Shown here: positions 34,533-44,847 of the stretch, in pieces
Numbering within the stretch: the stretch's first letter is position 1
Layout of the letters: every line of letters starts with the position of its first letter
Notes under the pieces: generated by a model
Seen by the model: only the letters and a program-made list of their open reading frames with translations
What the model was told of the DNA's origin: nothing
Databases searched by the model: none
Assembly: GCF_004745485.1 (NCBI RefSeq)
Contig: NZ_RHFG01000020.1
Span: 1-64,000 of the forward strand
Direction: 5' to 3'
Source: Brevibacterium sp. S22
GTDB lineage: Bacteria > Actinomycetota > Actinomycetes > Actinomycetales > Brevibacteriaceae
DNA: 64,000 nucleotides
Position numbers and translations under genes: made by a program

Positions 34533-37500
34533 ATGCATCTCAAAAGCCTGACCCTGCGTGGATTCAAGTCCTTCGCCTCGGCCACGACTCTCAAGTTCGA
34601 GCCGGGGATCACCTGCGTCGTCGGACCCAATGGATCGGGCAAGTCCAATGTCGTCGACGCCCTGTCCTGGGTGATGGGAGAGCAGGGGGCGAAGAACCTG
34701 CGCGGCGGAAAGATGGACGACGTCATCTTCGCCGGAACCTCGAAGAGGCAGGCATTGGGGCGCGCCGAGGTGACCCTGACGATCGACAACTCCGACGGAG
34801 CCATCCCCGTCGACTACACCGAGGTGACCATTTCGCGGACCCTGTTCCGCACCGGCGGATCCGAATACGCCGTCAACGGCGCACCCGCACGCCTGCTCGA
34901 CATCCAAGAGCTGCTCAACGACTCCGGCCTGGGCAAGGAGATGCACGTCATCGTCGGCCAGGGCCGCCTCGATGCGATCCTCCACGCCGACCCGCTCGAA
35001 CGACGCAGCTTCATCGAAGAAGCCGCCGGAGTGCTCAAACACCGACGCCGCAAGGACAAAGCGGTCCGCAAACTCACCGGACTGCAGACGAACCTCGACC
35101 GACTCACCGACCTGCGCACCGAACTCAATCGGCAGCTGGGCCCACTGGGCCGGCAGGCCGAGGCAGCCGCGAAAGCAGCGACCGTCCAAGCGACTCTGCG
35201 CGATGCCACCGCCAGACTGCTCGCCGACGATGCCGTGCGGTTGCAGTCCTCCCTGGCCTCGACCAGCGACGGCGAAGACCACAGCGACCGCATTGCCGAA
35301 CTCGACCACACCCGCACCCGCACCGAGGCACGACTGGCGGAGATCGAAGCCCGGCTGTCCGAACTCGACACCGAATTCGAAGTCCAACGCACCGCGGAAT
35401 CGCGGACACAGACCCAGATCGTGCGCGCCCAAGGGCTGAGCCAACGTGCCGAAGACAAACGATCCCACCTGCTGTCCGAGGTCACGAGCCTGGGACAGCG
35501 GGAATCGAAGTCCCCCGAAGAGCTGCGCGCCCAGGCCGAACGCAACCGTTCCGAACTCACCGACGCCGAGGCAGCCGTGACCGAGAAGACGAGCACGCTC
35601 GAGGCCAGCCAGCAGCGGAAGGAAGAGCTCACCCAAGCGCTGGGTGCCGCCGAAGACGAGGTCAAGGCCGCGCAGATCGCCATCACCGAGGCGGTGAAGA
35701 ACCGCTCGGCACTGCAGTCGAAGCAGACCCAGGCGGCCGAACGGATCACCGACCTCAGGTCCCGGATCGAAGCCAACCGCACAGAGATCGAAACCGTCAC
35801 CGCCCGCATCACTGAACGCACCAAGGAACTCGAATCCGCCGAAACCGGAGTCGAGGACGTCGAAGCCGGAGAGACCGAGCTCGACTCCGCCTACGAGACC
35901 GCGACAGAAGCGCAGGAGAAGCTCGAAGCCGAACGCACCCGGCTGCAGGAGCAGCAGGCGCAGGTCGCCTCCGAACTGTCCTCGGCGAAAGCCCGCGCCG
36001 AAGCCCTTGCTTTGGGCACCGCACTGGAAGCCGACCTCGAAGACATCGTCAACGCCGAGCTGCCGGGAGTGCGCACGGCCGTGACCGAACGGCTGAGCGT
36101 CGAGCACGGATTCGAAATGGCCGCGGCCGCCGCACTGTCGACCACGGTCTCCGGCGTCATCGTCGATGACAGCGAAGTGGCGCTGGCAGTGCTCGACCAC
36201 CTCGGCGAGGACACGAACGTCTCCCTGACCATCCCCGCCGGTGCTCGAACGATGTCCGGGAAGGGCGGCGGAAGTGCCCTTCCCACACTTCCGGAGCTGC
36301 CTGCGCTGGGGCAGCTGCAATGGCTGTCCGACATCGTCGACAGCGACGTTGCCGAACTGCGCACCCTGCTGGCCCGTGCCCTGCACGGAGTCGTCTGCGT
36401 CCCCGACGCACGGACCGGAATCGCCCTCACCGAGGCTCGGCCCGAACTCACCGCCGTCACCGTCCACGGGGAAGTGCTCACCGCGACCCGCATCAGCCGG
36501 GCCCGCACCGCCTCGGGCACCCGCCTGGCCTCGCAGACCGCGATCGCGGACACACACTCGCTGATCACCGACCTCGAGGGGCGGGCCGAGAAGCTCGACA
36601 CCGCACTCGAGGAGATCGAACCGCGGCTTGCCGCCGCCCGAGAGGAATCGGCGGCGGCGCTCGACGCCCTCCACTCCTCGGATGCGAAGATCATGGCCGC
36701 CGCCGAAGAGGTCTCACGCATCACCGGCGAGATCGGTGTGGCCCGCACCCGCCTGCAGCGCTCGCAAGAGAACGCCAGCGAACTCGAATCGCGCCTCGCC
36801 GCAGCCGAACGCGACTCACAGTCGGCCGCGGCGGCATTGGCCGGAGCCGCCGTTGTCGACGAAGTCGTCGACACCGCCGCCCGTGACGAGCTCAGTGCAC
36901 AGGTCGCCCAATCGTCGGAAGACCTCGTCGAAGCCCGCATCAGCCATCGGGCCGCAGCCGACCGCGCCCGGTTCCTCAGCGACCGGGTCGACTCCCTCCT
37001 GCGTGCGGCGAAGGCCGAAGAGGCTGCGCGGGAGCAGACTCAGCGCACGATCGCGAAGAAGAAGCGGGCTGCCGCCTCGGTGCAGCTCATCGCCGAAACC
37101 GCGGCCGAAGCCGCGGAGCTGGCCACCTCCACGGTGGCAGAACTCGGTGAGGCGATCCAGGTCCTCGTCGACGAACGCAGCGGTCTGCGCGAAGAGAAGG
37201 GCCGCCTCGGCGAGGAATTGGGGTCGGCGCGGACCCAGCTGCAGAAGCTCAAGGACGCAGCCGCCGAGGCGGAGCTGGCGAAAGAGCGGTTCCGGCTCAG
37301 ACTCGAGGAGATCGGGCACCGATCCGAGGAAGAGACGGGACTCGGCATCGACCGTCTCATCGACGAATTCGGGCCGCATCTGCCGGTTCCGTCATTCGAG
37401 AACGATGTGGAGGACCGGCCGTATGTGCGCGCCGAGGTCGAGAAGGCGCAGAAGCAGGCGGCATCACAGCTCAAACGCATCGGCACTGTCAATCCGCTGG

Positions 37501-38072
37501 CACTCGAGGAGTATGAGGCGCTGAAGGAGCGGCACCAGTTCCTCGAGAAGCAGATCGCGGACATCGAGTCCTCGCGCAAGGACCTCATGCAGCTCGTCGA
37601 AGAGGTCGACCGGCATGTCGAACGCGTCTTCGCCGAAGCCTATGCGGATACGGCCCGCGAGTTCGAGGACATCTTCTCCCGCCTCTTCCCCGGCGGTGAG
37701 GGTGCACTGAGCCTGACCGATCCCGACGATATGCTCACCACCGGCGTCGACGTGCACGCCCGCCCGGCGGGTAAGAAGGTCAAACGGCTGTCCCTGCTCT
37801 CCGGTGGGGAGCGGTCGCTCGTGGCCGTGGCCATGCTGGTGGCGATCTTCAAGGCCCGGCCGAGCCCGTTCTATGTCATGGACGAGGTCGAAGCGGCCCT
37901 CGACGATCTCAACCTCTCGCGGCTGCTCACGGTGTTCGAAGAGCTGCAGGACTCCTCGCAGCTCATCGTCATCACCCACCAGAAACGGACCATGGAGATC
38001 GCCGACGCCCTCTACGGAGTGACGATGCACGGCGATGGCGTGTCGAAAGTCATATCGCAGCGGATTCCGTGA
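34533..38072 (+). CDS. smc: Chromosome segregation ATPase SMC
   Basis: SMC (1179 residues) is the core of the condensin complex that folds and separates chromosomes with ScpA and ScpB. The N-terminal Walker A is GPNGSGKSNVVDALSWV (near residue 30). Two long Ala/Glu/Arg-rich coiled coils flank the hinge at about 500-660. The C-terminal signature LSLLSGGERSL (near 1088) and Walker B FYVMDEVEAALDD (near 1114) complete the ATPase head. The start at 34533 gives the standard MHLKSLTLRGFKSF beginning; ATG 34518 is an alternative. Its usual ftsY partner follows. Confidence 0.96.
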   Translation: MHLKSLTLRGFKSFASATTLKFEPGITCVVGPNGSGKSNVVDALSWVMGEQGAKNLRGGKMDDVIFAGTSKRQALGRAEVTLTIDNSDGAIPVDYTEVTISRTLFRTGGSEYAVNGAPARLLDIQELLNDSGLGKEMHVIVGQGRLDAILHADPLERRSFIEEAAGVLKHRRRKDKAVRKLTGLQTNLDRLTDLRTELNRQLGPLGRQAEAAAKAATVQATLRDATARLLADDAVRLQSSLASTSDGEDHSDRIAELDHTRTRTEARLAEIEARLSELDTEFEVQRTAESRTQTQIVRAQGLSQRAEDKRSHLLSEVTSLGQRESKSPEELRAQAERNRSELTDAEAAVTEKTSTLEASQQRKEELTQALGAAEDEVKAAQIAITEAVKNRSALQSKQTQAAERITDLRSRIEANRTEIETVTARITERTKELESAETGVEDVEAGETELDSAYETATEAQEKLEAERTRLQEQQAQVASELSSAKARAEALALGTALEADLEDIVNAELPGVRTAVTERLSVEHGFEMAAAAALSTTVSGVIVDDSEVALAVLDHLGEDTNVSLTIPAGARTMSGKGGGSALPTLPELPALGQLQWLSDIVDSDVAELRTLLARALHGVVCVPDARTGIALTEARPELTAVTVHGEVLTATRISRARTASGTRLASQTAIADTHSLITDLEGRAEKLDTALEEIEPRLAAAREESAAALDALHSSDAKIMAAAEEVSRITGEIGVARTRLQRSQENASELESRLAAAERDSQSAAAALAGAAVVDEVVDTAARDELSAQVAQSSEDLVEARISHRAAADRARFLSDRVDSLLRAAKAEEAAREQTQRTIAKKKRAAASVQLIAETAAEAAELATSTVAELGEAIQVLVDERSGLREEKGRLGEELGSARTQLQKLKDAAAEAELAKERFRLRLEEIGHRSEEETGLGIDRLIDEFGPHLPVPSFENDVEDRPYVRAEVEKAQKQAASQLKRIGTVNPLALEEYEALKERHQFLEKQIADIESSRKDLMQLVEEVDRHVERVFAEAYADTAREFEDIFSRLFPGGEGALSLTDPDDMLTTGVDVHARPAGKKVKRLSLLSGGERSLVAVAMLVAIFKARPSPFYVMDEVEAALDDLNLSRLLTVFEELQDSSQLIVITHQKRTMEIADALYGVTMHGDGVSKVISQRIP

Positions 38073-38261
38073 TCCGCGACCGCACGCGTCCGAGGTGACA
38101 GGCCCGCCGCGCGGACACAAGGGCGTTTGACGGTGACGCCCAGGACAGTCCCAGGGAATTTTGCAACTGCCCTATGGCGGCCGAGCACACTTGTCGTGGC
38201 CAGGGACTATAGACTTGGGCCGAGACACAGGTATTCGAAGAACGTGAGGAGCGAGACGTCC

Positions 38262-38303
38262 ATGGCCGAGGCTGCTGTACTGCGAGGTGGCTCGAAGGCA
38301 TGA
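38262..38303 (+). CDS. 13-codon upstream ORF coupled to the next gene
   Basis: An ATG at 38262 preceded by GTGAGGAGCGAGACGTCC encodes MAEAAVLRGGSKA and stops at a TGA that overlaps the ATG at 38300 (ATGA). The Shine-Dalgarno site is better than that of the downstream gene, so ribosomes probably load here and re-initiate. A possible -10 box, TAGACT, lies at 38210-38215. No homologous leader peptide is known to me. It may be a translational control element or simply a coupling device. Confidence 0.5.
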   Translation: MAEAAVLRGGSKA

Positions 38304-38701
38304 ATTCGGTACTTGTCGTCATCGTCGGACTTGCGATCTCGTTCGCCTTAGCACTCGTGGTCGTACTCCTCGTGGCTCTGCCCGGCCTGCGCGCCGAAGG
38401 ACGCCTGCGATACTCCTCCGATGTGCAGCGATTCCGCCTGCCGTCCGAATGGACCGGCTACGACGACGAAGTCCACGAGTTCTTCGGCCACGATGACGGC
38501 ACCTCGCACTTGGCGACCAGGGAACAGGCGGCGGTGACCGCGATCCGCGACCACTCCTATGTGCTGCGCCCTCAGCCCAGACGCCACGCCGCCCCTCTGC
38601 TCATCACGGTGCGCCCGCGCACCCGCCATTGGAAGATCCCGGAGTCGGGAACCGGGTGGAAGACCACCGCCGGGCTGCTCTTCGGCAGCCGCGGGTCCTG
38701 A
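38300..38701 (+). CDS. Unknown membrane-anchored protein between smc and ftsY
   Basis: A 133-residue protein with one N-terminal transmembrane helix (VLVVIVGLAISFALALVVVL) and then a soluble, Arg- and His-rich part with no motif I recognise (LPSEWTGYDDEVHEFFGHDD, RHWKIPESGTGWKTTAG). It has a weak ribosome site of its own (GAAGGC) and overlaps the stop of a 13-codon ORF. The ftsY gene follows after 162 bases. The layout (type II single-pass) and the place next to the SRP receptor gene are the only hints. Confidence 0.75.
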   Translation: MNSVLVVIVGLAISFALALVVVLLVALPGLRAEGRLRYSSDVQRFRLPSEWTGYDDEVHEFFGHDDGTSHLATREQAAVTAIRDHSYVLRPQPRRHAAPLLITVRPRTRHWKIPESGTGWKTTAGLLFGSRGS

Positions 38702-38863
38702 CCTCTGACCCACCTGGCCTCGGGCGTACGAGGCTGAGAACAACGGAGCCCGCGCCGACTGATTCCGGCGCGCTCACCGACAGACAGACACCAGCCCGGA
38801 TGATTCCGGGAACTCGAGTGCCGACGGCCTGAACGGCGGTACTCAAAGGAGGACGGAAGAACC

Positions 38864-40006
38864 ATGGATCAGCCGATCATCTTGCTCATCGTCGGGGCGA
38901 TCGTCTTCGCCCTCATCGTCACGCTGGGCATCTCCCTGCGTGTCAACGCCCGCAAGAAGGGCTTCGATGAGAAACGCGGCATCGACGCCGAGGTCACCGG
39001 TGAGCTGAGCATCGATGATGTCGCCGAGGCGGTCGAGAAGGACAGAGCCGAAGCGCGCGGATCCGAGGTTCCCACCGAACCGGCCGGTCGCCTCGTCCGC
39101 CTGCGTGAACGCCTGGCGAAGTCGAACAGCGGGCTCGGCCGCGGACTGCTCAACCTCCTCTCCCGCGACAACCTCGACGAATCCGCTTGGGAGGAGATCG
39201 AAGACACGCTCATCCTCGCCGACGTCGGCGTCGAACCGACGACCGAGCTCGTCGACCGCCTGCGCGAACGCGTCAAGGTGCTCGGCACCCGGGACCCGGA
39301 AGAGGTCCGCGGACTGCTGCGCGAGGAGCTCGTCAAACTCGTCGATCCGACGATGGACCGGTCCCTGGCCGACACCGGCAAGGCCGATGACCCCTCCGTC
39401 ATCCTCGTCGTCGGTGTCAACGGGGCCGGGAAGACGACGACGGTGGGCAAGATCGCCCGCGTGCTCGTCGCCGAGGACAAGACCGTGCTGCTCGGCGCCG
39501 CAGACACCTTCCGTGCCGCCGCAGCCGAACAGCTGGCGACATGGGGTGAACGCGTCGGCGTCGAAACCGTCCGCAAGGAAGAAGGCGCTGACCCTGCTTC
39601 GGTGGCGTACTCGGCCGTCGAGAAAGGACAGGCCGAGGGCACCGACGTCGTCCTCATCGACACCGCTGGCCGTCTGCAGAACAAACGCGGACTCATGGAT
39701 GAGCTCGGCAAGGTCAAGCGGGTGGCCACCCGCCCGCTGGGGGAGGGGCATGAGATCGACGAAGTCCTCCTCGTCCTCGACGCGACCACCGGTCAGAACG
39801 GCATGCAGCAGGCGAAGGTCTTCGCCGAGGCGGTCGACATCACCGGCATCGTGCTCACCAAGCTCGACGGCACAGCAAAGGGCGGAATCGTCGTCGCCGT
39901 CCAGCGTGAGCTGGGAGTGCCGGTCAAACTCATCGGACTCGGGGAGGGTGCGGACGATCTTGCGCCCTTCACCGCGGAGGGATTCGTCGACGCACTGCTC
40001 GACTGA
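38864..40006 (+). CDS. ftsY: Signal recognition particle receptor FtsY
   Basis: FtsY (380 residues) is the membrane-bound GTPase that docks SRP-ribosome complexes. Unlike E. coli FtsY it starts with a hydrophobic helix (IILLIVGAIVFALIVTL), as in many Actinobacteria, then a short charged linker. The NG domain has GVNGAGKTTTVGKIAR (about residue 187), DTFRAAAAEQL, DTAGRLQNK and TKLDGTAKGG. AAAGGAGG precedes the ATG. It ends at a 17-bp hairpin. Its SRP partner Ffh is encoded 1.7 kb downstream. Confidence 0.97.
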   Translation: MDQPIILLIVGAIVFALIVTLGISLRVNARKKGFDEKRGIDAEVTGELSIDDVAEAVEKDRAEARGSEVPTEPAGRLVRLRERLAKSNSGLGRGLLNLLSRDNLDESAWEEIEDTLILADVGVEPTTELVDRLRERVKVLGTRDPEEVRGLLREELVKLVDPTMDRSLADTGKADDPSVILVVGVNGAGKTTTVGKIARVLVAEDKTVLLGAADTFRAAAAEQLATWGERVGVETVRKEEGADPASVAYSAVEKGQAEGTDVVLIDTAGRLQNKRGLMDELGKVKRVATRPLGEGHEIDEVLLVLDATTGQNGMQQAKVFAEAVDITGIVLTKLDGTAKGGIVVAVQRELGVPVKLIGLGEGADDLAPFTAEGFVDALLD

Positions 40007-40058
40007 GTGGGCCATTCGCAGCGACGGCACTGGCGCGTGACTGATTTCGCGCGTTCAT

Positions 40059-40103
40059 CGAGCCTGGTCTCACCCGCGTTCTCGCAGGGTGGGGCCAGGC
40101 TCG
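40059..40103 (+). terminator. ftsY terminator hairpin
   Basis: A 17-base arm at 40059-40075 (CGAGCCTGGTCTCACCC) pairs with 40087-40103 with two G.U pairs around an 11-base loop. No U tract follows; the GlnR box begins at its last base. Confidence 0.6.
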
Positions 40104-40118
40104 TCACATTGCGGAAAC
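40103..40118 (+). promoter_or_regulatory. GlnR box upstream of amt
   Basis: GTCACATTGCGGAAAC fits the actinobacterial GlnR consensus GTnAC-n6-GAAAC at every fixed position. It lies about 90 bases before the amt start. GlnR activates amt under nitrogen limitation in Streptomyces and mycobacteria. A second half-pair at the usual 22-base spacing is not evident. Confidence 0.7.
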
Positions 40119-40149
40119 ATGACCGAAGCATCACTGTGACTTACGTCTT

Positions 40150-40162
40150 AGAGACTGTCTCT
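40150..40162. promoter_or_regulatory. Perfect palindrome in the amt leader
   Basis: AGAGACTGTCTCT has six-base arms around one base and lies 45 bases before the amt ATG, downstream of the GlnR box and over a possible -10 box (TTAGAG, 40148-40153). It may be a repressor site. Confidence 0.35.
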
Positions 40163-40206
40163 GCGCGGTTCGATCGCCGAACCGGCTTCGACAGAAGAGA
40201 GACGAC

Positions 40207-41427
<1,221 letters not shown>

Positions 41428-41730
41428 CCACCACAGTCGCCCGTCCAGGCGGCCGGTGGGTCTCGCCGACCGCCTCGGCGGGGGAGTGTGCGACGCGATC
41501 GCCTCGGCGAGGGTAACCGTCACCGGCAGCGGCATCTCCTACCGGTGCTGCGGCATCCGACACCGTCGCCGCCTTAACACCCCGGTGCAACGGGGCGATT
41601 CGCTGCGAACGGTGGAGGATGCCCGCGAGGGAGGGTTCACGGGGCATTGTCAGGGCACTTGGTTTCAGCCGGACCCGGGTCAGTTGCTAGTCTAGAGAGT
41701 CGACCAAACCATCGTGAAGAAGGCTTGTAC
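41428..41730. other. amt-ffh intergenic region
   Basis: No gene is supported in these 303 bases. CGCCTCGGCG occurs at 41471-41480 and 41500-41509, two more copies of the dispersed motif. CCCCG/CGGGG near 41579-41596 is a weak hairpin that may end amt. TAGTCT at 41688-41693 is the likely ffh -10 box. Confidence 0.5.
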
Positions 41731-43344
41731 GTGTTTAACTCTCTGTCCGACAGGCTCACCGCGACTTTCAAGAATCTGCGCGGGAAGGGCCGGCTGTCCG
41801 AAGCCGACGTCGATGCCACCATTCGTGAGATCCGACGTGCCCTGCTCGACGCCGACGTCGCCCTGCCTGTCGTGCGTGCCTTCACCGGCCGGATCCGTGA
41901 ACGCGCCCTGTCCGAGGAGGTCTCGGGCGCACTCAACCCCGGCCAGCAGGTCGTCAAGATCGTCAATGACGAACTCGTCGGCATCCTCGGCGGTCAGACC
42001 CGGCGTCTCAACTTCGCCAAGCGTCCGCCGACGGTCATCATGCTCGCCGGCCTCCAAGGCGCCGGTAAGACCACCCTGGCCGGAAAGCTCGCGCACTGGC
42101 TGAAGTCCGAGGGCCACCGGCCGATGCTCGTCGCGGCCGACCTGCAGCGTCCCAATGCCGTCAACCAGCTCCAGATCGTCGGCGAACGTGCCGGTGCGGT
42201 CGTCTACGCTCCCGAGCCCGGCAACGGTGTGGGCGATCCGATCCAGGTCGCCACCGACTCGATCGACGTCGCGAAGTCCAAACTCCACGACGTCGTCATC
42301 GTCGATACGGCCGGCCGTCTCGGCATCGATGAGGAGCTCATGGCCCAGGCCGCGGACATCCGCACCGCGGTCAACCCTGACGAAGTCCTCTTCGTCATCG
42401 ACGCGATGATCGGTCAGGACGCGGTGAAGACCGCCGAGGCGTTCCTCGACGGCGTCGACTTCACCGGTGTCGTGCTCTCCAAGCTCGACGGTGACTCCCG
42501 CGGTGGTGCCGCACTGTCCGTGGCCGAGGTGACCGGAAAGCCGATCATGTTCGCCTCGACCGGCGAATCGATGAAGGACTTCGAACAGTTCCATCCGGAC
42601 CGGATGGCCGATCGGATCCTCGACATGGGCGACATCATGACGCTCATCGAGCAGGCCGAGAAGAACTTCGACGAAAAAGAGACTGAGAAGCTCAAGAAGA
42701 AGGTCGAAGCCGGCGAGGACTTCGACCTCAACGACTTCCTCACGCAGATGTCGGGCCTGAAGAAGATGGGCTCGATGAAGAAGATGCTGGGCATGATGCC
42801 CGGCATGAGCCAGTACAAGGATCAGCTGGAGAACTTCGACGAGCGTGAGGTCGACCGGGTCGAAGCGATTGTGAGATCGATGACACCTCAGGAGCGGACG
42901 AACCCGAAGATCCTCAACGGCTCCCGTCGTGCCCGCATCGCCAAGGGTGCCGGCACCACGGTCACCGCGGTCAACCAGCTCATGGAGCGCTTCACTCAGG
43001 CGCAGAAGATGATGCGGTCGATGACTCGCGGCGGCGGCGGAATGCCCGGAATGCCCGGTGGCGGCGGGGCGCCGCAGATGCCCGGAATGGGCGGTATGCC
43101 CGGTGCCGCGGGTGGAAAGAAGAAGAAGCCCGCAGGGAAGAAGAAGGGCCGCAAGGGCGGTCAGTCGGGCAACCCGGCCAAGCGTGCGCAGGAAGCGCAG
43201 GCACTGGCCGATAAGAAGTCGGGCAAGACCCAAGACCAGGTCGGTTCGGCCTTCGGCGGAGTCGATCTGGGCAAGGACGAGGAATTCGATCCGGCGAACC
43301 TGCCCAAGGGCTTCGGCGGAATCTTCCCAGGTGGCAAGAAGTAG
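41731..43344 (+). CDS. ffh: Signal recognition particle protein Ffh
   Basis: Ffh (537 residues) binds signal peptides and 4.5S RNA and pairs with FtsY. The NG domain shows GLQGAGKTT (near residue 108), DTAGRLGIDEELM and LSKLDGDSRGGAALS. The M domain has the RNA-binding stretch ILNGSRRARIAKGAGTTV. It ends with an unusual 90-residue Gly/Met/Lys-rich tail (GGGGMPGMPGGGGAPQMPG, then KKKKPAGKKKGRKGG). The GTG start at 41731 follows AAGAAGG; the frame stays open upstream without a better start. Confidence 0.97.
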   Translation: MFNSLSDRLTATFKNLRGKGRLSEADVDATIREIRRALLDADVALPVVRAFTGRIRERALSEEVSGALNPGQQVVKIVNDELVGILGGQTRRLNFAKRPPTVIMLAGLQGAGKTTLAGKLAHWLKSEGHRPMLVAADLQRPNAVNQLQIVGERAGAVVYAPEPGNGVGDPIQVATDSIDVAKSKLHDVVIVDTAGRLGIDEELMAQAADIRTAVNPDEVLFVIDAMIGQDAVKTAEAFLDGVDFTGVVLSKLDGDSRGGAALSVAEVTGKPIMFASTGESMKDFEQFHPDRMADRILDMGDIMTLIEQAEKNFDEKETEKLKKKVEAGEDFDLNDFLTQMSGLKKMGSMKKMLGMMPGMSQYKDQLENFDEREVDRVEAIVRSMTPQERTNPKILNGSRRARIAKGAGTTVTAVNQLMERFTQAQKMMRSMTRGGGGMPGMPGGGGAPQMPGMGGMPGAAGGKKKKPAGKKKGRKGGQSGNPAKRAQEAQALADKKSGKTQDQVGSAFGGVDLGKDEEFDPANLPKGFGGIFPGGKK

Positions 43345-43501
43345 AGCCTTCTGGCACAATTGACTCTTGTACTTTTGCTCTCGGTCCGGGCCCTCTCATC
43401 CGCGCCGAAGTGATAGTCCGAGCCGCAGCTTCCGGCAGGTCAACCCCACGATTCTTCTGGTACAGCTGTGCACACAGAACACAAAAGGAGACACCACTAA
43501 A

Positions 43502-43936
43502 GTGGCAGTCAAAATTCGTCTGACCCGCATGGGCAAGATCCGTGCACCCTTCTACCGCGTCGTCGTCGCTGATTCGAAGACCCGTCGTGACGGTAAGGCC
43601 ATCGAGCAGATCGGCATCTACCACCCGACCCGTGAGCCTTCGGTCATCGAGATCGATTCCGAGCGCGCTCAGTACTGGCTCTCCGTCGGTGCTCAGCCCA
43701 GCGAGCAGGTCACTGCTCTGCTCAAGCTCACCGGTGACTGGCAGAAGTTCAAGGGCGAGGGTGAAGCGGTCAACACCGTGAAGCCGCAGCCGGAGAAGGA
43801 AGCCTACGTGGCCCCCAACGCCGAATCGGTGATCAAGGAAGCCATCACCCAGAAGGGCGGCAGCAAGACCGAGGCTCCGGCCGAGGAAGCAGCCGAAGCC
43901 GCACCCGAGGCCGCTGAAGAAAGCGCTGAAGCTTAA
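43502..43936 (+). CDS. rpsP: 30S ribosomal protein S16
   Basis: S16 (144 residues) with the typical [20 protein letters not shown] start and [15 protein letters not shown]. It is longer than the usual 80-90 residues owing to a C-terminal Ala/Glu-rich tail ([20 protein letters not shown]), common in Actinobacteria. GTG start after AAAAGGAGACACC. It begins the rpsP-khpA-rimM-trmD-rplS order. Confidence 0.96.
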   Translation: MAVKIRLTRMGKIRAPFYRVVVADSKTRRDGKAIEQIGIYHPTREPSVIEIDSERAQYWLSVGAQPSEQVTALLKLTGDWQKFKGEGEAVNTVKPQPEKEAYVAPNAESVIKEAITQKGGSKTEAPAEEAAEAAPEAAEESAEA

Positions 43937-43937
43937 G

Positions 43938-44168
43938 ATGTTGCCTGATTCGCTCGAGCATCTGGTCCGCGGAATCGTCGATCATCCCGATGACGTCTCC
44001 GTTCGTTCGCGTTCTTCGCAGCGCGGCACGACCCTCGAGGTCCGGGTTCACCCCGAGGACCTCGGCCGGGTCATCGGCCGTGCAGGCAGGACCGCCAAGG
44101 CCCTGCGCACCGTGATGAACTCGCTGGCCGGCCGAGAGTCGGTGCGAGTGGACCTCATCGAGGCGTAA
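43938..44168 (+). CDS. khpA: KH-domain RNA-binding protein KhpA
   Basis: A 76-residue single KH-domain protein. The GxxG loop is RVIGRAGRTAKALR, and VRVDLIEA ends the last strand. KhpA partners KhpB/Jag in other Gram-positives and affects cell division and small RNAs. It starts one base after the rpsP stop. It is followed by a strong hairpin before rimM. Confidence 0.9.
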   Translation: MLPDSLEHLVRGIVDHPDDVSVRSRSSQRGTTLEVRVHPEDLGRVIGRAGRTAKALRTVMNSLAGRESVRVDLIEA

Positions 44169-44178
44169 TTCCAACATC

Positions 44179-44218
44179 CGAGAGGGGATGCAGTGCCTAT
44201 GCGCTGCATCCCCTCTCG
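44179..44218 (+). terminator. 15-bp perfect hairpin between khpA and rimM
   Basis: CGAGAGGGGATGCAG (44179-44193) pairs perfectly with 44204-44218 around a ten-base loop, 11 bases after the khpA stop. No U tract follows. It probably terminates or trims the rpsP-khpA message and lets rimM-trmD be expressed separately. Confidence 0.6.
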
Positions 44219-44346
44219 TGCATTCACCCACCGGTCGACGACTACACTGGTGCCAGAACACGGCCGTCCGCCGGCTGACCGCAAGCGACGTCACCCGGGT
44301 GCATGATCGGCCGCACAGACAGCGACAGCAAACTTCGAGGAGCAGT

Positions 44347-44847
44347 ATGGATACGGTGATCGCCCGGCTGGGCAAGCCGCACGGAATCAAGGGCGAGTTC
44401 ACCGTCGAGGTGCGCACCGACCGACCCGAGGAACGGCTGAATCCCGGAGCGACGTTCGCCACCGATCCCGATATCGGACCGCTGACGCTGAAGTCGGCGA
44501 GGTGGCACCGCGACCGCCTGCTCCTGGCCTTCGATGAGGTCCCCGACCGCAACCGCGCCGAGGAGATCCGCAACACCCTCATCCTCGCCGAGGCGGCCGA
44601 CGATGAGGACGACTCCGACGCCTGGTACCTCGACGACCTCATCGGACTCAAGGTCTATGAGAACGACGCCCTCGTCGGCGAAATCATCGACGTCACCAAC
44701 GGCACCGCCCAGGATCTGCTGCACATGAAGCACACCGCCGGACACGAAGTGCTCATTCCGTTCGTCACTGAGATCGTGCCCGACGTCGACATCGACGGCG
44801 GTCGCGTCAACGTCACCCCGCCCGCCGGCCTCTTCGACGCCGAATGA
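44347..44847 (+). CDS. rimM: Ribosome maturation factor RimM
   Basis: RimM (166 residues) binds S19 in 30S head assembly. The N-terminal [18 protein letters not shown] and the PRC-barrel stretch [21 protein letters not shown] are typical. CGAGGAGCAGT precedes the ATG. Its stop overlaps the trmD start (ATGA). A possible -10 box TACACT lies about 100 bases upstream, beyond the khpA hairpin, giving a likely separate transcript. Confidence 0.95.
   Translation: MDTVIARLGKPHGIKGEFTVEVRTDRPEERLNPGATFATDPDIGPLTLKSARWHRDRLLLAFDEVPDRNRAEEIRNTLILAEAADDEDDSDAWYLDDLIGLKVYENDALVGEIIDVTNGTAQDLLHMKHTAGHEVLIPFVTEIVPDVDIDGGRVNVTPPAGLFDAE

Noticed and set aside
34500..36674. A 724-residue minus-strand open frame opposite smc
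   Set aside because: It lies entirely opposite the clearly real smc gene, is Gly/Arg-rich low complexity, and has no family motif.
38121..38141. Six-bp hairpin as smc terminator
   Set aside because: GGGCGT/ACGCCC is too short and lacks a U tract to be called with confidence.
40119..40140. A second GlnR half-site pair downstream of the first
   Set aside because: The bases at the expected 22-bp spacing do not fit GTnAC or GAAAC.
41692..43359. A 555-residue minus-strand open frame opposite ffh
   Set aside because: Antisense to a definite ffh gene; composition is that of reverse-read GC-rich codons.
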